Assembly (NCBI GenBank): GCA_963772555.1
Contig: CAVYXQ010000028.1
Span: 73,865-137,864 of the forward strand
Reading direction: 5' to 3'
DNA from: Roseiarcus sp963772555
GTDB taxonomy: Bacteria; Pseudomonadota; Alphaproteobacteria; Rhizobiales; Beijerinckiaceae
DNA length: 64,000 nucleotides
The first letter of the stretch is position 1; the number at the start of each line of letters is the position of its first letter. The notes under the pieces are model-generated. The model was not told the DNA's origin. It saw only the letters and a program-made list of their open reading frames with translations, and ran no database searches. The translations under genes and the position numbers were made by a program. Positions 45,524 to 55,700 of the stretch are shown here, piece by piece.

Positions 45524-46462
45524 ATGAGAATTCTCGTTGTGGGGGCGGGCGCGGTCGGCGGCTATTTCGGCGGACGGCTGTTGCAGGCGGGGCGGGACGT
45601 CACGTTTCTCGTCCGGCCGCGACGCGCCGCGGCGCTCGCGGAGCGCGGACTGACGATCCAAAGCCGCTTTGGCGATTTTCACCGGCCGGCGCCGCCGCTC
45701 GTGCTCGAGGAGGACCTGGCCGAACCGTTCGACCTCGTCATTCTCAGCTGCAAGGCCTACGATCTCGATGGCGCGATGAGATCCTTCGCGCCCGCGGTGG
45801 GCGCGCGCACGTCGATCCTGCCGCTGTTGAACGGCATGCGGCACCTCGATGGTCTTACCGATCGTTTCGGCGGCGAGCGCGTGCTCGGCGGGCTCTGCGT
45901 GATCTCTGCGACCCTCGGCCCGAATGGCGGCATCGTCCACCTCAACGACCTTCATTCGCTGACCTTCGGCGAGCTCGATGGATCGCGTTCGAAAAGGATC
46001 GAGGCGGTCGCGGCCGAGCTCCTGGGCGCGGGCTTCGAGGCGCGCCTGAGCGAAGAAATCCGGCTGGATATGTGGGAGAAGTGGATCTTCATCGCCGCGG
46101 CGGCGGGCATAACCTCGCTGATGCGCGCCGCCATCGGCGACATCGTCGCCGCCGGCGCCTCCGATCTGGCCACTGGACTCCTGGAGGAGTGCGTCGTCAT
46201 CGCAGCGAGTCAGGGTTTTCCTCCCCGCCCGGCATTCCTCGAGCGGACGCGGCCGATCTTCGCTGTCCCGGGCTCGCCGCTGACGGCCTCGATGCTGCGC
46301 GACATCGAAGGCGGCCTGCAGATCGAAGGCGAGCAAATCCTCGGCGACCTCTTGCGCCGCGCCGCCACGCCGGACGATCGTTCGCTGCTGCGGATTGCTT
46401 ACGCGCATGTCAGGGCCTACGAGGCTCGGCGCGCCCGAAGTCAGGCGGGGACCTCAGGATGA
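45524..46462 (+). CDS. 2-dehydropantoate 2-reductase (PanE/ApbA-like)
   Basis: A 312-residue ketopantoate reductase-family protein using NADPH. The nucleotide motif MRILVVGAGAVGGYFGGRL is at the N-terminus. LLNGMRHLDGLTDRFG and the catalytic Lys/Glu region LSEEIRLDMWEKWIFIAAAAGITSLMR (Lys in the WEKW motif) are typical. It could be the pantothenate pathway enzyme or one of the paralogues of unknown substrate. The symbol is left empty for that reason. It overlaps the next gene by four bases. Confidence 0.88.
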   Translation: MRILVVGAGAVGGYFGGRLLQAGRDVTFLVRPRRAAALAERGLTIQSRFGDFHRPAPPLVLEEDLAEPFDLVILSCKAYDLDGAMRSFAPAVGARTSILPLLNGMRHLDGLTDRFGGERVLGGLCVISATLGPNGGIVHLNDLHSLTFGELDGSRSKRIEAVAAELLGAGFEARLSEEIRLDMWEKWIFIAAAAGITSLMRAAIGDIVAAGASDLATGLLEECVVIAASQGFPPRPAFLERTRPIFAVPGSPLTASMLRDIEGGLQIEGEQILGDLLRRAATPDDRSLLRIAYAHVRAYEARRARSQAGTSG

Positions 46463-47073
46463 AGCTCTATTATTCGCCGGGAAGCTGCGCCCTCGGCATC
46501 CATGTGCTGATGGAGGAGATCGGCGCACCGTTCGAGATCCAACGCGTCGACTTCTCGAGGCGAGAGCAGTTCAGCGACGCCTACAGGGCGATCAGCCCGA
46601 AATCGAAGGTGCCGGCGCTCATGCGCGACGACGGCAGCGTGCTCACCGAATATCCGGCGATTTCCCTCTTTCTCGGCCTGACGCACGCGGAGAAGCGGCT
46701 GGTCCCGCTCGGCGCGGAGCGGCTGGCGCGGATGATGGAGGCGCTCGAATACATCGTCGGCACGATCCACGGCAACGGTTTCCGGCGGGTCTTCCGGCCG
46801 GTGAATTTCGCCCCGAACGAAAAGGATTTCGAGGCGGTCAAGGCGGAGGGGATCAAGATCGCCAATGATGGCCTCGCGCTGATCGACCGGACGCTGGCGG
46901 GGAAGGACTGGCTGATCGGCGACTTCTCGATCGCCGATCCGGCGCTCTTTTACGTGTCCTATTGGGGGACCGAGCGGCTGAGCGCGGAGCTGCCGGCAAA
47001 CGTCCGCAAGCACTACGACCGGATGATCTCCCGCCCGTCGGTGAAAAGGGCGATGAAGGACGAGGGGCTGTGA
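46459..47073 (+). CDS. Glutathione S-transferase family protein
   Basis: A 204-residue cytosolic GST. The thioredoxin-fold half has the N-terminal MKLYYSPGSCALGIHVLMEE (Ser/Cys at the GSH site) and SPKSKVPALMRDDGSVLTEYPAI with the cis-Pro and the ES/EY GSH-binding motif. The C-terminal half (about 85-204) is helical. The ATGA overlap with the panE-like gene shows translational coupling. It is of the beta-class/YfcG type. Substrate unknown. Confidence 0.92.
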   Translation: MKLYYSPGSCALGIHVLMEEIGAPFEIQRVDFSRREQFSDAYRAISPKSKVPALMRDDGSVLTEYPAISLFLGLTHAEKRLVPLGAERLARMMEALEYIVGTIHGNGFRRVFRPVNFAPNEKDFEAVKAEGIKIANDGLALIDRTLAGKDWLIGDFSIADPALFYVSYWGTERLSAELPANVRKHYDRMISRPSVKRAMKDEGL

Positions 47074-47085
47074 GGGGCTGGCCTG

Positions 47086-48936
47086 TCAAGCGCTCGCGCC
47101 GGGCGCGTCGGCCGCCGCGAGACGGCGAACCTCGCGGTAGCGCCGCACGGCGGCCCGGGTCGCTTCGTCGCGGGTCAGAAGCTCGAGCTCGTCGTCATCT
47201 TCTTCCGTCACCGGCAGGATCGCCCTGTCGCGATAGTCGCCCTTGGCCGGCTCCGCGGCGATGCGCTTGCCCAGCGCGTCGAAGGCGGTGAAGTCGCGTG
47301 CGATCGCCCAGGTTTTCGCGGCCGTCTCCCACCAGAAGCGCGGATAGAAGAGGAGCGGATTTTCGCGCCGCAGGCCCGGGCGGCGATCCCGCCGGCGCTT
47401 GAGCCGCAGGAGCCCGCCGTCCATCGGATGCACGCCCTCGCGCGCGATGCAATGACGGAAGAAGACCAGGCCCTCGAGGGTTCTGCGGTAGACAAGCCCG
47501 AACGCCTCGCCCCGGCGCATCACGGTCTCGAAGTGCTCGGGCGTGTAAAATGCGTTCCAGGCCTTTGTGTGCATATCCTCCCATTGCGCCTTCGACATGG
47601 TCGCGTGACGGGAGACCACGTGGGAGAGGTCGTATTTGTTGAGGTCGGGGTCCATCCAGGCGCCCTTGGCCGCGAGCTTCTGGTGATCTTCCGAGCCCGG
47701 GAGCGGGGTCAGGCACATGAACTCCAGAAGATCGACTGGCAATTCGCGCTTGACGATCTCGATGTCGCGCAGGATCAATTCCGGCGTGTCGTTGGGGAAG
47801 CCGATGATGTAGCCGGCCATCGTGAGGATACGGGCTTTCTTGGCGGCGAGAAAAAGGGCGCGATATTCGGCGATCTTGTTCTGCCGCTTCTTCATCGCGA
47901 TCAGCGTGTCGGGGTTGATGTTCTCGAGCCCGACGAACATGTTGAATACGTTGGCGCGGCGGCATTTCTCGATGAAGTTGGGAATGCGGTGGCATTGCGC
48001 ATCGACCTGGATGGTCAGCCGCACGGGCTCCATCCCCTCGACCTCCCGCAGGTGGATGACGCGGTCGAGGATCGCCTCCCAGTCCTTGTTGCGGGCGAAA
48101 TTGTCGTCGGTGACGAAGAAGCGGTAGATGCCCTGCGCGACGTTGCGCCGGATGATGTCTTCGATGTCGGCGGGCGACCGCCGCCGCGATTTTTTCCCCT
48201 GGACGTTGATGATGGTGCAGAACGAACACTGGAACGGACAGCCGCGGCCGGCGTCGAAGCTCGCCACCGAACGCAACGTTCCCTGCAGGACATCGCTCGG
48301 CATGAAGGGGACGGGCGTGCCTTCGATGCCCGGGAGGTCCTTCAGGTAATCGTAGACCGGCTTCAGCCGACCGTTCGCCGCGTCGGCGAGCACTTCGTCG
48401 AACCGGCCCTCGGCCTCGCCGGCGAACAGCGTGCAGCCGAGGTCGAGGGCCCGTTGAAGGTCGGCGTCCATCGTCGGCAACATGGCGAGGCAGCCCGAGA
48501 CATGGAAGCCGCCGATGACGACGGCGACGCCCGCCTGTCTCAGCGGCCTGACGATGTCGAGGGCGCGCGGGAACTGGTTCGACTGCACGCCGACCATCCC
48601 GACCATGCCGAATCCGCTCGCCTTGCCGATCCGCCGGATAATCTCCTTCGGCCGGATGCGCGCGTTCGTTTCGTCGAGCGCGGTGATGACGATATCGACG
48701 TCGGGTCCGAGGACGCGGCGTGCGGCGCAGTCGGATGCGAGCCCACGCAGCGCGGCCAGCGTGTTGGACGGGATCAGCGAGCGAAACCACTGGATGACGT
48801 AGCCGTCGTCGTCGTAATGCGACGGCTTGATCAGGATGAGCTCGAAATCGTCGCCTGGACATTCGCTCGCGCAATCGAGGCGGCCGAATACGGCATCGCC
48901 GCGGCGAAGTTTGCCCTTTTCAAGGCGTCCAGGCAA
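47086..48936 (-). CDS. B12-binding domain radical SAM protein
   Basis: A 616-residue enzyme with an N-terminal cobalamin-binding-like domain (about 30-190) and a radical SAM domain (about 210-440). The cluster motif is CPFQCSFC in FDAGRGCPFQCSFCTII, followed by the conserved FVTDDNFARN and the GLENINPDTL region. A C-terminal domain (about 440-616) of unknown role follows. Family members perform methylations and ring rearrangements with undetermined substrates here. The ATG at 48936 is used, but starts within the first 30 residues are uncertain. It converges with GST. Confidence 0.9.
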   Translation of the reverse strand: MPGRLEKGKLRRGDAVFGRLDCASECPGDDFELILIKPSHYDDDGYVIQWFRSLIPSNTLAALRGLASDCAARRVLGPDVDIVITALDETNARIRPKEIIRRIGKASGFGMVGMVGVQSNQFPRALDIVRPLRQAGVAVVIGGFHVSGCLAMLPTMDADLQRALDLGCTLFAGEAEGRFDEVLADAANGRLKPVYDYLKDLPGIEGTPVPFMPSDVLQGTLRSVASFDAGRGCPFQCSFCTIINVQGKKSRRRSPADIEDIIRRNVAQGIYRFFVTDDNFARNKDWEAILDRVIHLREVEGMEPVRLTIQVDAQCHRIPNFIEKCRRANVFNMFVGLENINPDTLIAMKKRQNKIAEYRALFLAAKKARILTMAGYIIGFPNDTPELILRDIEIVKRELPVDLLEFMCLTPLPGSEDHQKLAAKGAWMDPDLNKYDLSHVVSRHATMSKAQWEDMHTKAWNAFYTPEHFETVMRRGEAFGLVYRRTLEGLVFFRHCIAREGVHPMDGGLLRLKRRRDRRPGLRRENPLLFYPRFWWETAAKTWAIARDFTAFDALGKRIAAEPAKGDYRDRAILPVTEEDDDELELLTRDEATRAAVRRYREVRRLAAADAPGASA

Positions 48937-48987
48937 CCCGCAAATCGGCCGGGAGCGCCAGCGCGGAATCGGCCCGAAGAATGCGCC

Positions 48988-50094
48988 TCAGCCGGCGAGG
49001 CCGCGATACGCCCTCGCGGCAAAGTCGGCGACGCGCGCAAAAACCTTTTCCCTCCAGTCCTCCGTGTCGAGCGTGAGCGCGTCGCGGATTTTCGCCTTGA
49101 TGTCGCGGGCGAGGCTCGAATCCATGGCGAGTCCCGACGGGAGGCCGCGCGCATAGAGCCAGTTGTCGCCGCGAATCGCTTCAAGGACTTCGGCGAGCGG
49201 GACGGTGCCGAATTCGAGTCCGATCGCCGCCGCCTCGGCGCCGGGCAGGGTCTCCTCGATGCAGCCGATCAGCGGTCCCGTCACAAGGGGCGACTTCGAC
49301 GTGCCGGCCGTGGTCGACGTGACGTCGTCGCCCCACCAGGCGCGTGCGCGAGCGAACGCGGGCGAATCGGGCGCATGGACCGAGATCGGCTCGCCGTAGC
49401 CGGTCGGCCCGAGGCCGGTATGGACATCGATGACGGCGATCCGCTTCGCCGCGCGACCCTGCGCCCCGAGAATGCGGCGAAATGTTGCGTTCGACCATGT
49501 CGGCCGCCGCCCGCCAAAGAACAGGCCGTCTGGAAACGCGTACTGGCCGCGCGCGACCACGGTCTGATAGGCCTTGAGCCCGCCGTTGGCGTCGCGCCAG
49601 GCGTTGAGCGCCGCCTCCGCCCTGGCGCGGCCGGGGCCGTCCCAGTCGGACGGGACAAGGAGGTCATGGATCGCGGCGTAGCCCCCGTTCTGCGGCAGCG
49701 GCTTCGAGAAGTCCTGGAAGTTGCGGTTGAGGTCGACGTTGTCCTCGGTCACCCGACGGATGTGGGAAAAGCCGTAAGGATTGACGGCGTGCAGGAGCAG
49801 CACGGCGACGGCTCGCGGCCGCGCCGCCACGAATTTCTCATCGACGAGGCCAATCTGGCAGCCCGAGCCGCAGAAGCCTTCGTTGCCGTGCGTGCCTGAG
49901 CAGACGATGAACAGGGCCTCCGCATCCCTGTCGCCGAAACGGACCGCATCGAGGGCGAGTTCCTCGCCCTCTACTCCCTTGGCGTTAGCATTGACATGCG
50001 CCTCGACCGCCCCGCCGGCGGACCGCGACGCCTCCAGGAACTTCTGCCGGGCTTCCGCATAGCTCGTCGAAAAATACTTGCCTCTGCCCGCCAT
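48988..50094 (-). CDS. M14-like carboxypeptidase family protein (DUF2817)
   Basis: A 368-residue protein of the DUF2817 branch of M14 zinc carboxypeptidases. The zinc His/Glu site is SGTHGNEGFCGS (about 66-77), and DVHTGLGPTG (about 219-228) supplies the second His. The catalytic Glu is in IGLEFGT (about 293-299). There is no signal peptide. Members are thought to hydrolyse amide bonds of small molecules. It lies 15 bases from the SHOCT-protein gene on the same strand and may be its downstream partner. Confidence 0.9.
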   Translation of the reverse strand: MAGRGKYFSTSYAEARQKFLEASRSAGGAVEAHVNANAKGVEGEELALDAVRFGDRDAEALFIVCSGTHGNEGFCGSGCQIGLVDEKFVAARPRAVAVLLLHAVNPYGFSHIRRVTEDNVDLNRNFQDFSKPLPQNGGYAAIHDLLVPSDWDGPGRARAEAALNAWRDANGGLKAYQTVVARGQYAFPDGLFFGGRRPTWSNATFRRILGAQGRAAKRIAVIDVHTGLGPTGYGEPISVHAPDSPAFARARAWWGDDVTSTTAGTSKSPLVTGPLIGCIEETLPGAEAAAIGLEFGTVPLAEVLEAIRGDNWLYARGLPSGLAMDSSLARDIKAKIRDALTLDTEDWREKVFARVADFAARAYRGLAG

Positions 50095-50109
50095 CGGCTG
50101 CTCAGCCCC

Positions 50110-50913
50110 TCAAAGACGGCTGAGGAGCTCGGCCTTCTTGGCCGCGAACTCCTTCTCGGTGAGAATGTCTTTCTGGCGCAGTTCGGCGAGGCGTTCGATC
50201 GTCTTCAGAATCGCTTCCGGCGCGGTCGCCGGCGCCGCCCCTGCGGCAGGCGGCGAAGATGCGGCGGCTGGCGGCGGCGTCGGGGCGCCGGGCGGCGACG
50301 GTTTCGGACGCTGATCGCCTTCGGACGCCAGGGGAAGGTCGGCGACCTTGACGAGGCCGTGCTGGCTCGTGAAGGTCAGCGACTGATCGCCGCTCTGTTG
50401 CTGGGAGAAGCCCGTGATCCGGTGCTCGCCGGTGTCATAGACGCGGACCTGTCCGTCCCGCTCAATCGCCAACCGGCGCGAATCGGGAAAGCAGGCGTAG
50501 CGGAGATCGTTCTGGGCGGCGACCGAGCCTGGTCGGCCAAGCGCGGCGGGCCACCATGCGTTTGCCGAGCCGCTTCCTGCAACGAAGAGACTGACCCCGC
50601 CGCTCCGGCTTTGCGATTGAGAACTCCCCGCTTCGACGAAAGCGAGAGGCTGGCTTCGGAGGAGGCCGGCGAGGTCGTTCAAGAGCGCATCGACACGCGC
50701 CTTGAGGCCCGAATTGAACATGTCGCCGACCATGATCATGCCGCCTTGCGACCATTGCCCCATGCCGCCGAGCTCGGGGTGATCGAACTGCGCCTGACGC
50801 CCCTGCCCTCGTGCGAGCGCGCCGAGCGCGGCCAGCGCCGCCTCGAGGCTGACGCCATGCCGTCCCGCGACGTCGGTCACGATGCGGAGCCCTTCGGGCG
50901 TGAGGTTCTGCAT
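50110..50913 (-). CDS. SHOCT domain protein
   Basis: A 267-residue soluble protein. The N-terminal region (about 1-100) is a helical domain with GGMGQWSQGGMIMVGDMFNSGLKARVDALLNDLAG. The middle part is a beta-rich domain (about 105-195), then a Pro/Ala linker. The end is a SHOCT domain (about 232-265: AILKTIERLAELRQKDILTEKEFAAKKAELL). SHOCT motifs mediate oligomerisation. It is divergent from the TIR-STAND operon with a 334-bp gap, so it may be a regulator or sensor for it, or unrelated. Confidence 0.85.
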   Translation of the reverse strand: MQNLTPEGLRIVTDVAGRHGVSLEAALAALGALARGQGRQAQFDHPELGGMGQWSQGGMIMVGDMFNSGLKARVDALLNDLAGLLRSQPLAFVEAGSSQSQSRSGGVSLFVAGSGSANAWWPAALGRPGSVAAQNDLRYACFPDSRRLAIERDGQVRVYDTGEHRITGFSQQQSGDQSLTFTSQHGLVKVADLPLASEGDQRPKPSPPGAPTPPPAAASSPPAAGAAPATAPEAILKTIERLAELRQKDILTEKEFAAKKAELLSRL

Positions 50914-51247
50914 GGATTGAGAGTTCCCGTCGCGGACAAAGGAGCGCCGCTTCGCTCAACGACGCGCTTTGATCTGAAACCCCTATATCGGGTTCGCGCA
51001 GAGAGCGAATCTCCGGGTCAGGCCGATCGAAGAGCCCGAGGGAGAGCGCTCGAGGCCGAAGAGCTCGGACGCGATTAAAGTTTGGCGGCTCATCGGGAAG
51101 CTCTTGCAATTTTTGCAAAAGCGTCCGCATTGTCGTCGATTGAAAGATTGATGCGGCCCGAAAAGGCGAGTCGGGGCCGGCATGGGAAGACGGGGCGCGG
51201 CTCGCATTTGATTTCGCGCCACGGGTCGGATTTCGGCGGGGCGGTAA
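50914..51247. other. Divergent intergenic region upstream of the TIR-STAND operon
   Basis: No gene was seen. A 10-bp perfect palindrome TTTTGCAAAA lies at 51111-51120, next to TTGCAA at 51104-51109. These could be operator half-sites for the divergent genes. Confidence 0.4.
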
Positions 51248-52789
51248 ATGAATTTCGAGCAGAACCTCTTTATCAGCTATGCCCATATCGACGATGCGCC
51301 CTTGAATGCGGGCGAGAAGGGCTGGATCACGCGGTTCCATACAACCCTCAACGCCATGTTGAGCATGCGCCTTGGCCGCGATGCGAAAATCTGGAGAGAC
51401 GAAAAACTTCAGGGCAATGACGTTTTTTCCGACGAGATTGTCGCCCAATTCCGCCAGTCCGCCTTGCTGATGTCCGTGGTCACGCCCCGTTACGTCAGTT
51501 CGGAATGGTGCACGCGCGAGGCCCGCGAATTCTGCCAGAGCGCCGAAGAGACCGGCGGGTTGACGGTCGGCAACAAGTCGCGGGTGTTCAAAGTGATCAA
51601 GACGCCGCCAGATACGCAGGAGACGCTGCCGGCTCACATGAAGGATCTCCTTGGCTTCGAGTTCTATACCGACAAGGACGGGGCGCCGCTCGAACTGGAT
51701 CCGGACTTTGGGCCGGAGTACAAGGAGCTTTACAAGCGGAAGGTCGGCCTGCTGGCGCAGGACATTGCGCAACTGCTCAAGGCGTTGCAGGTGGATGGGC
51801 GCCCAAGCGCCGGCGGCGACGGCAAAGAATCCAACGATCCTCGGCCGCCCGGCAAACCCGCGGTCTATCTCGCGGAATGTGGCTACGATCGGAAGCCTCA
51901 GAGGGAGCTCCTCGAGGGCGAGCTGAAGCGCCTCGGCTACCCGGTCCTGCCGGACAAGCGACTGCCGGTGGACGAGCTCGAGTACGTTCAGGCGGTCCAG
52001 AGCCTCATGGCGCGCTGCGCGCTCTCGATCCATCTCGTTGGGGAACGGTACGGATCGGGGCCCGATGGCCCGACCGACAGGTCGGCGAGCATGATACAGA
52101 ACGAAGCGGCCGTCGCGCAGTGCCGAGCTGGGGGCCTCAAGCGGCTGATCTGGCTGCCGCAGGGGACCGGCTCCGAGGACGACCGTCAGCGCAAATTCAT
52201 CGCGGCACTGCACGAGGACGCGCAAGCCCAGTTCGGCGCGGACCTGATCGCCGGAGGCATCGAAGAGCTGAGGACCGCGGTTCACGCGACCCTGAAGAAG
52301 ATCGAGCAACCGGAACCGAAGCCGCCCGAGCCGGGCCCGCCGGGCGAGCCGCGCGCGCCTCAGGACGGCGCGAAGCTCGTCTACTTCATCATCTGCGACG
52401 AGAAGGACCGCAAAGCCAGCGTTCCGGCGCGAAAGCTTTGCCGCCAAATGGGATTTGAATACGCCCTCTCAGGCTTGGGGGGCGACGCCGCCGAGGTCCG
52501 CAAGTCTAACCAGCAAAATCTGGCAAGTTGCGACGCCGTGGTCCTGTTTTACGGCGCCGGCGACGAGGCATGGAAACGCGCCAACCGCAGCGAATTGAAG
52601 AAGATGACCGCCTATCGGGGCGACCTGCTTCCACCCGTCGCGACTTACCTTGCTGAGCCGCGAACGGACGACAAGCAGGACATGATCGACATGGAGGAAG
52701 ACGGCCTGATCGACGGGACGGAAGGTCTTGCGGAGGCGGCGCTGACGAAGTTCCTGCAGCAGGCGGCCAAGACGCCGACGGCCGCGTGA
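51248..52789 (+). CDS. Multi-TIR-like domain protein
   Basis: A 513-residue protein with three flavodoxin-like modules in a row. Module 1 (about 1-170) is a genuine TIR domain: FISYAHIDDAPLN, VWRD-like IWRDEKLQGNDVF, LLMSVVTPRYVSSEWCTREA with the WCxxE glutamate (residue 91) that is catalytic in NADase TIRs. Module 2 (about 204-360) is a TIR/DUF4062-like domain (VYLAECGYDRKPQRELLEGELKRLGYPVLPD...CALSIHLVGERYG). Module 3 (about 376-510) is another TIR-like fold without the Glu context. The protein likely signals or destroys NAD+ in response to the coupled STAND ATPase. GTG of that gene overlaps its stop by three bases. Confidence 0.9.
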   Translation: MNFEQNLFISYAHIDDAPLNAGEKGWITRFHTTLNAMLSMRLGRDAKIWRDEKLQGNDVFSDEIVAQFRQSALLMSVVTPRYVSSEWCTREAREFCQSAEETGGLTVGNKSRVFKVIKTPPDTQETLPAHMKDLLGFEFYTDKDGAPLELDPDFGPEYKELYKRKVGLLAQDIAQLLKALQVDGRPSAGGDGKESNDPRPPGKPAVYLAECGYDRKPQRELLEGELKRLGYPVLPDKRLPVDELEYVQAVQSLMARCALSIHLVGERYGSGPDGPTDRSASMIQNEAAVAQCRAGGLKRLIWLPQGTGSEDDRQRKFIAALHEDAQAQFGADLIAGGIEELRTAVHATLKKIEQPEPKPPEPGPPGEPRAPQDGAKLVYFIICDEKDRKASVPARKLCRQMGFEYALSGLGGDAAEVRKSNQQNLASCDAVVLFYGAGDEAWKRANRSELKKMTAYRGDLLPPVATYLAEPRTDDKQDMIDMEEDGLIDGTEGLAEAALTKFLQQAAKTPTAA

Positions 52790-55700
52790 ACGACGCGGCT
52801 CCCCTCGTCGCTTCCGTTGCGCGGACGAACCCGTTTCCGGGCCTCAGGCCCTTCCGGGAGGACGAGGAATATCTGTTTTTCGGCCGGGAGAACCAGGTCG
52901 ACGCCATGGTCGACAAACTGGCCGCCAGCCGGTTCCTCGCCGTCGTCGGAACGTCCGGCAGCGGCAAGTCCTCGCTGGTCAACTGCGGCTTGCGGCCGGC
53001 GCTGCGCCAGGGCTTGATGGCTCGCGCGGGCGCCGCGTGGCGCATGGCGCAGTTCCGACCGGGCGCCGATCCGATCGGGGCGATGGCTCGCGCTTTGGCT
53101 GAGGATGGGGTGCTGTTTGCCCGGGATGCGGCGGCAGGCCTGCCGCTGGCCGAGATCGTCGAAACCACGCTGCGCATGAGCAAGGCGGGACTGATCGACA
53201 TTTTCGAACAGGCGCGACTGGACGAGGGCGTCAATCTCCTGGTGGTGGTCGATCAATTCGAGGAACTGTTTCGCTACCGCCAATCGGGCGCCGCCGGGCG
53301 CGACGACCAACGCATCGGCGAAGACGCCGCCGCATTCGTCAACCTGCTCCTGGAAGTCAAGCAGCAGGCGACCTGTCCGATCTTCGTCGTCCTGACGATG
53401 CGCTCCGATTTTCTCGGCGACTGCGCCCAGTTTCCGGGCCTCGCCGAGGCGATCAACGCAGGGCTGTACCTGGTCCCGCGTTTGACCCGCGACGAGCGCC
53501 GCGCTGCGATCGAAGGTCCGGTCAGAGTGGGGGGCGCTGAGATCGCGCCGGTCCTTTTGACACGACTGGTCAATGACGTCGGCGACAATCCGGACCAACT
53601 CTCGATCCTGCAGCACGCGCTCAATCGCACTTGGGCGCGCTGGCAGGACGACGGCGACAAAGGGCCGCTGGACCTGCAGCATTACGATGCCATCGGCACG
53701 ATGGCCCGGGCGCTCGATCAGCACGCCGAGCAGGCCTATGCGGAACTGGGGGGGCCCCGATCGCAGCAAGTCTGCGAAAGGCTGTTCAAGGCGCTCACCG
53801 ACAAGGCGACAGACCCGCGTGGCGTGCGACGTCCCACCAACTTACGCGACTTGTGCGCCCTGACCGACGCGACGGAAGCGGAAATTACCGCAGTCATCGA
53901 TGTATTCCGCGATCCGAGCCGCTCCTTCCTGATGCCCGCGGCCGGCGAAGCGCTCCGGCCGGAAACGGTGATCGACATTTCGCACGAGAGCCTGATGCGC
54001 GTTTGGCGGCAGCTCGACCAATGGGCGGGCGAGGAAGCCCAGGCCGCGCAGATCTACCGCCGCCTGGCTGAATCGGCCGCCGCGTACGCGACCGGCGCCG
54101 CGAGCCTGTGGCGTGACCCCGAGCTGCAGCTGGCGCTCGATTGGCGCACGAACTACCATCCGAACGAGACCTGGGGCTCGCGCTACCATCGCGAATTCGC
54201 CTCGGCTATGGATTTCCTGGCGCAGAGCCGCGAGGCGCGCGAGGTCGAGCGGGCTGAACGGCAGCAGCAGCGCCAGCGCGAGCTTGCGGCCGAACAGGAG
54301 AAAGCCAAGGCTCAGGCCCGACATGCGCGAAGCATGCGCCAGGCGGCGGTGGTTAGCTTCGCAGCCTTTGTAGTCGCGTTGATCTTTGCAGGCGCCGCCG
54401 GTTGGGCTCTTTGGTCGGCGCGGCAGGCGCAAAGAATCGCGTCTAACGAGGCCATCGTGGCGCGCGAGAACGAGGCCCGCGCGCGGGCCGCGGAGGCAGT
54501 TGCGCAGGAGTCGGCGGCGCGGGCGCGAGAATCGGAGGCGCTAGCGCGGCAATCCGCGGCGCGAGCGCTGACATCGGAGTCACGCGCTTTGACTGCGCGG
54601 TCTGAAGCAGCGAGCTCCGATGGCCATGACACCGACGCCATCAAGCTGGCGCTCGCCGCGTGGCCGCGTTCCGCGACCGATGAACGCCCGGAGCTGTCCG
54701 AAACGATCCGCGCGCTTGAGCAGGCTCTGGCGGGACCCCTGGAGGTGTCGCCGCCCCTGCAGCACGAGGGCGCGGTCATGAGCGCGTGGTTCAGTCCCGA
54801 CGGCAAGCGGGTCGTGACCGCTTCCAAGGACAAGACCGCGCGGATGTGGGATGCGTCGACCGGCGCGCCGATCGGCGAACCCATGCAGCACGATGACGCC
54901 GTCTACAGCGCGACGTTCAGCCCCGACGGGAAGCGTGTCGTGACCGCGTCGGAGGACAAGACCGCGCAGGTTTGGGATGCGGCGACAGGCGCGCGGATAA
55001 GCCAGCCCATGCATCACGATGGCATCGTCTACAGCGCCATGTTCAGCGCCGACGGCAAGCGGATCGTGACTGCCTCCGATGACAAGACCGCACGGGTGTG
55101 GGATGCGGCGACGGGCGCGTCGATCGGCCCGCCCTTGAAGCATGATGACGCCGTCATTAGCGCGGCGTTCAGCCCTGACGGCAAGAGGGTGGTGACCGCG
55201 TCCGCGGACAAAACCGCGCAGATGTGGGATGCAGAGACTGGCGCGCCGATCGGTCAGCCCATGCGTCACGATTTAGGCGTCAACAGCGCCGCCTTCAGCG
55301 CCGACGGCAAGCGGATCGTGACTGCCTCAGACGACAAAACCGCGCGGGTGTGGGATGCGGCGACAAGCGCGCCCATCGGCTTGCCCATGCATCACGATGA
55401 CATCGTCAACAGCGCCGCGTTCAGCGCCGATGGCAAGCGGATCGTGACTGCCTCCGATGACAAGACCGCGCGGGTGTGGGATGCGGCGACCGGCGCGCCG
55501 ATCGGCAAGCCTCTGCAGCACGACGACGCTGTCGAGAGCGCATCCTTCAGCTCCGATGGGGCGCGTGTGGTGACCGCCTCCGACAACTCGACGGCGCGGA
55601 TATGGTCGACGCCGCCCATCGGCAGGCCGTTGCAGCACGACGGCGACGTCAACAGCGCGGCGTTCAGCCGCGACGGCAAGCGAATCGTAACCACGTCCGA

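Noticed and set aside
47428..49899. 823-residue plus-strand open frame over the radical SAM and DUF2817 genes
   Set aside because: It crosses two clear minus-strand genes with family motifs, so it is an antisense shadow.
51061..51130. EcfG-type promoter in front of the TIR-STAND operon
   Set aside because: No GGAAC or close variant with a correctly spaced CGTT occurs between 50914 and 51247, so there is no evidence that the pair belongs to the stress regulon.
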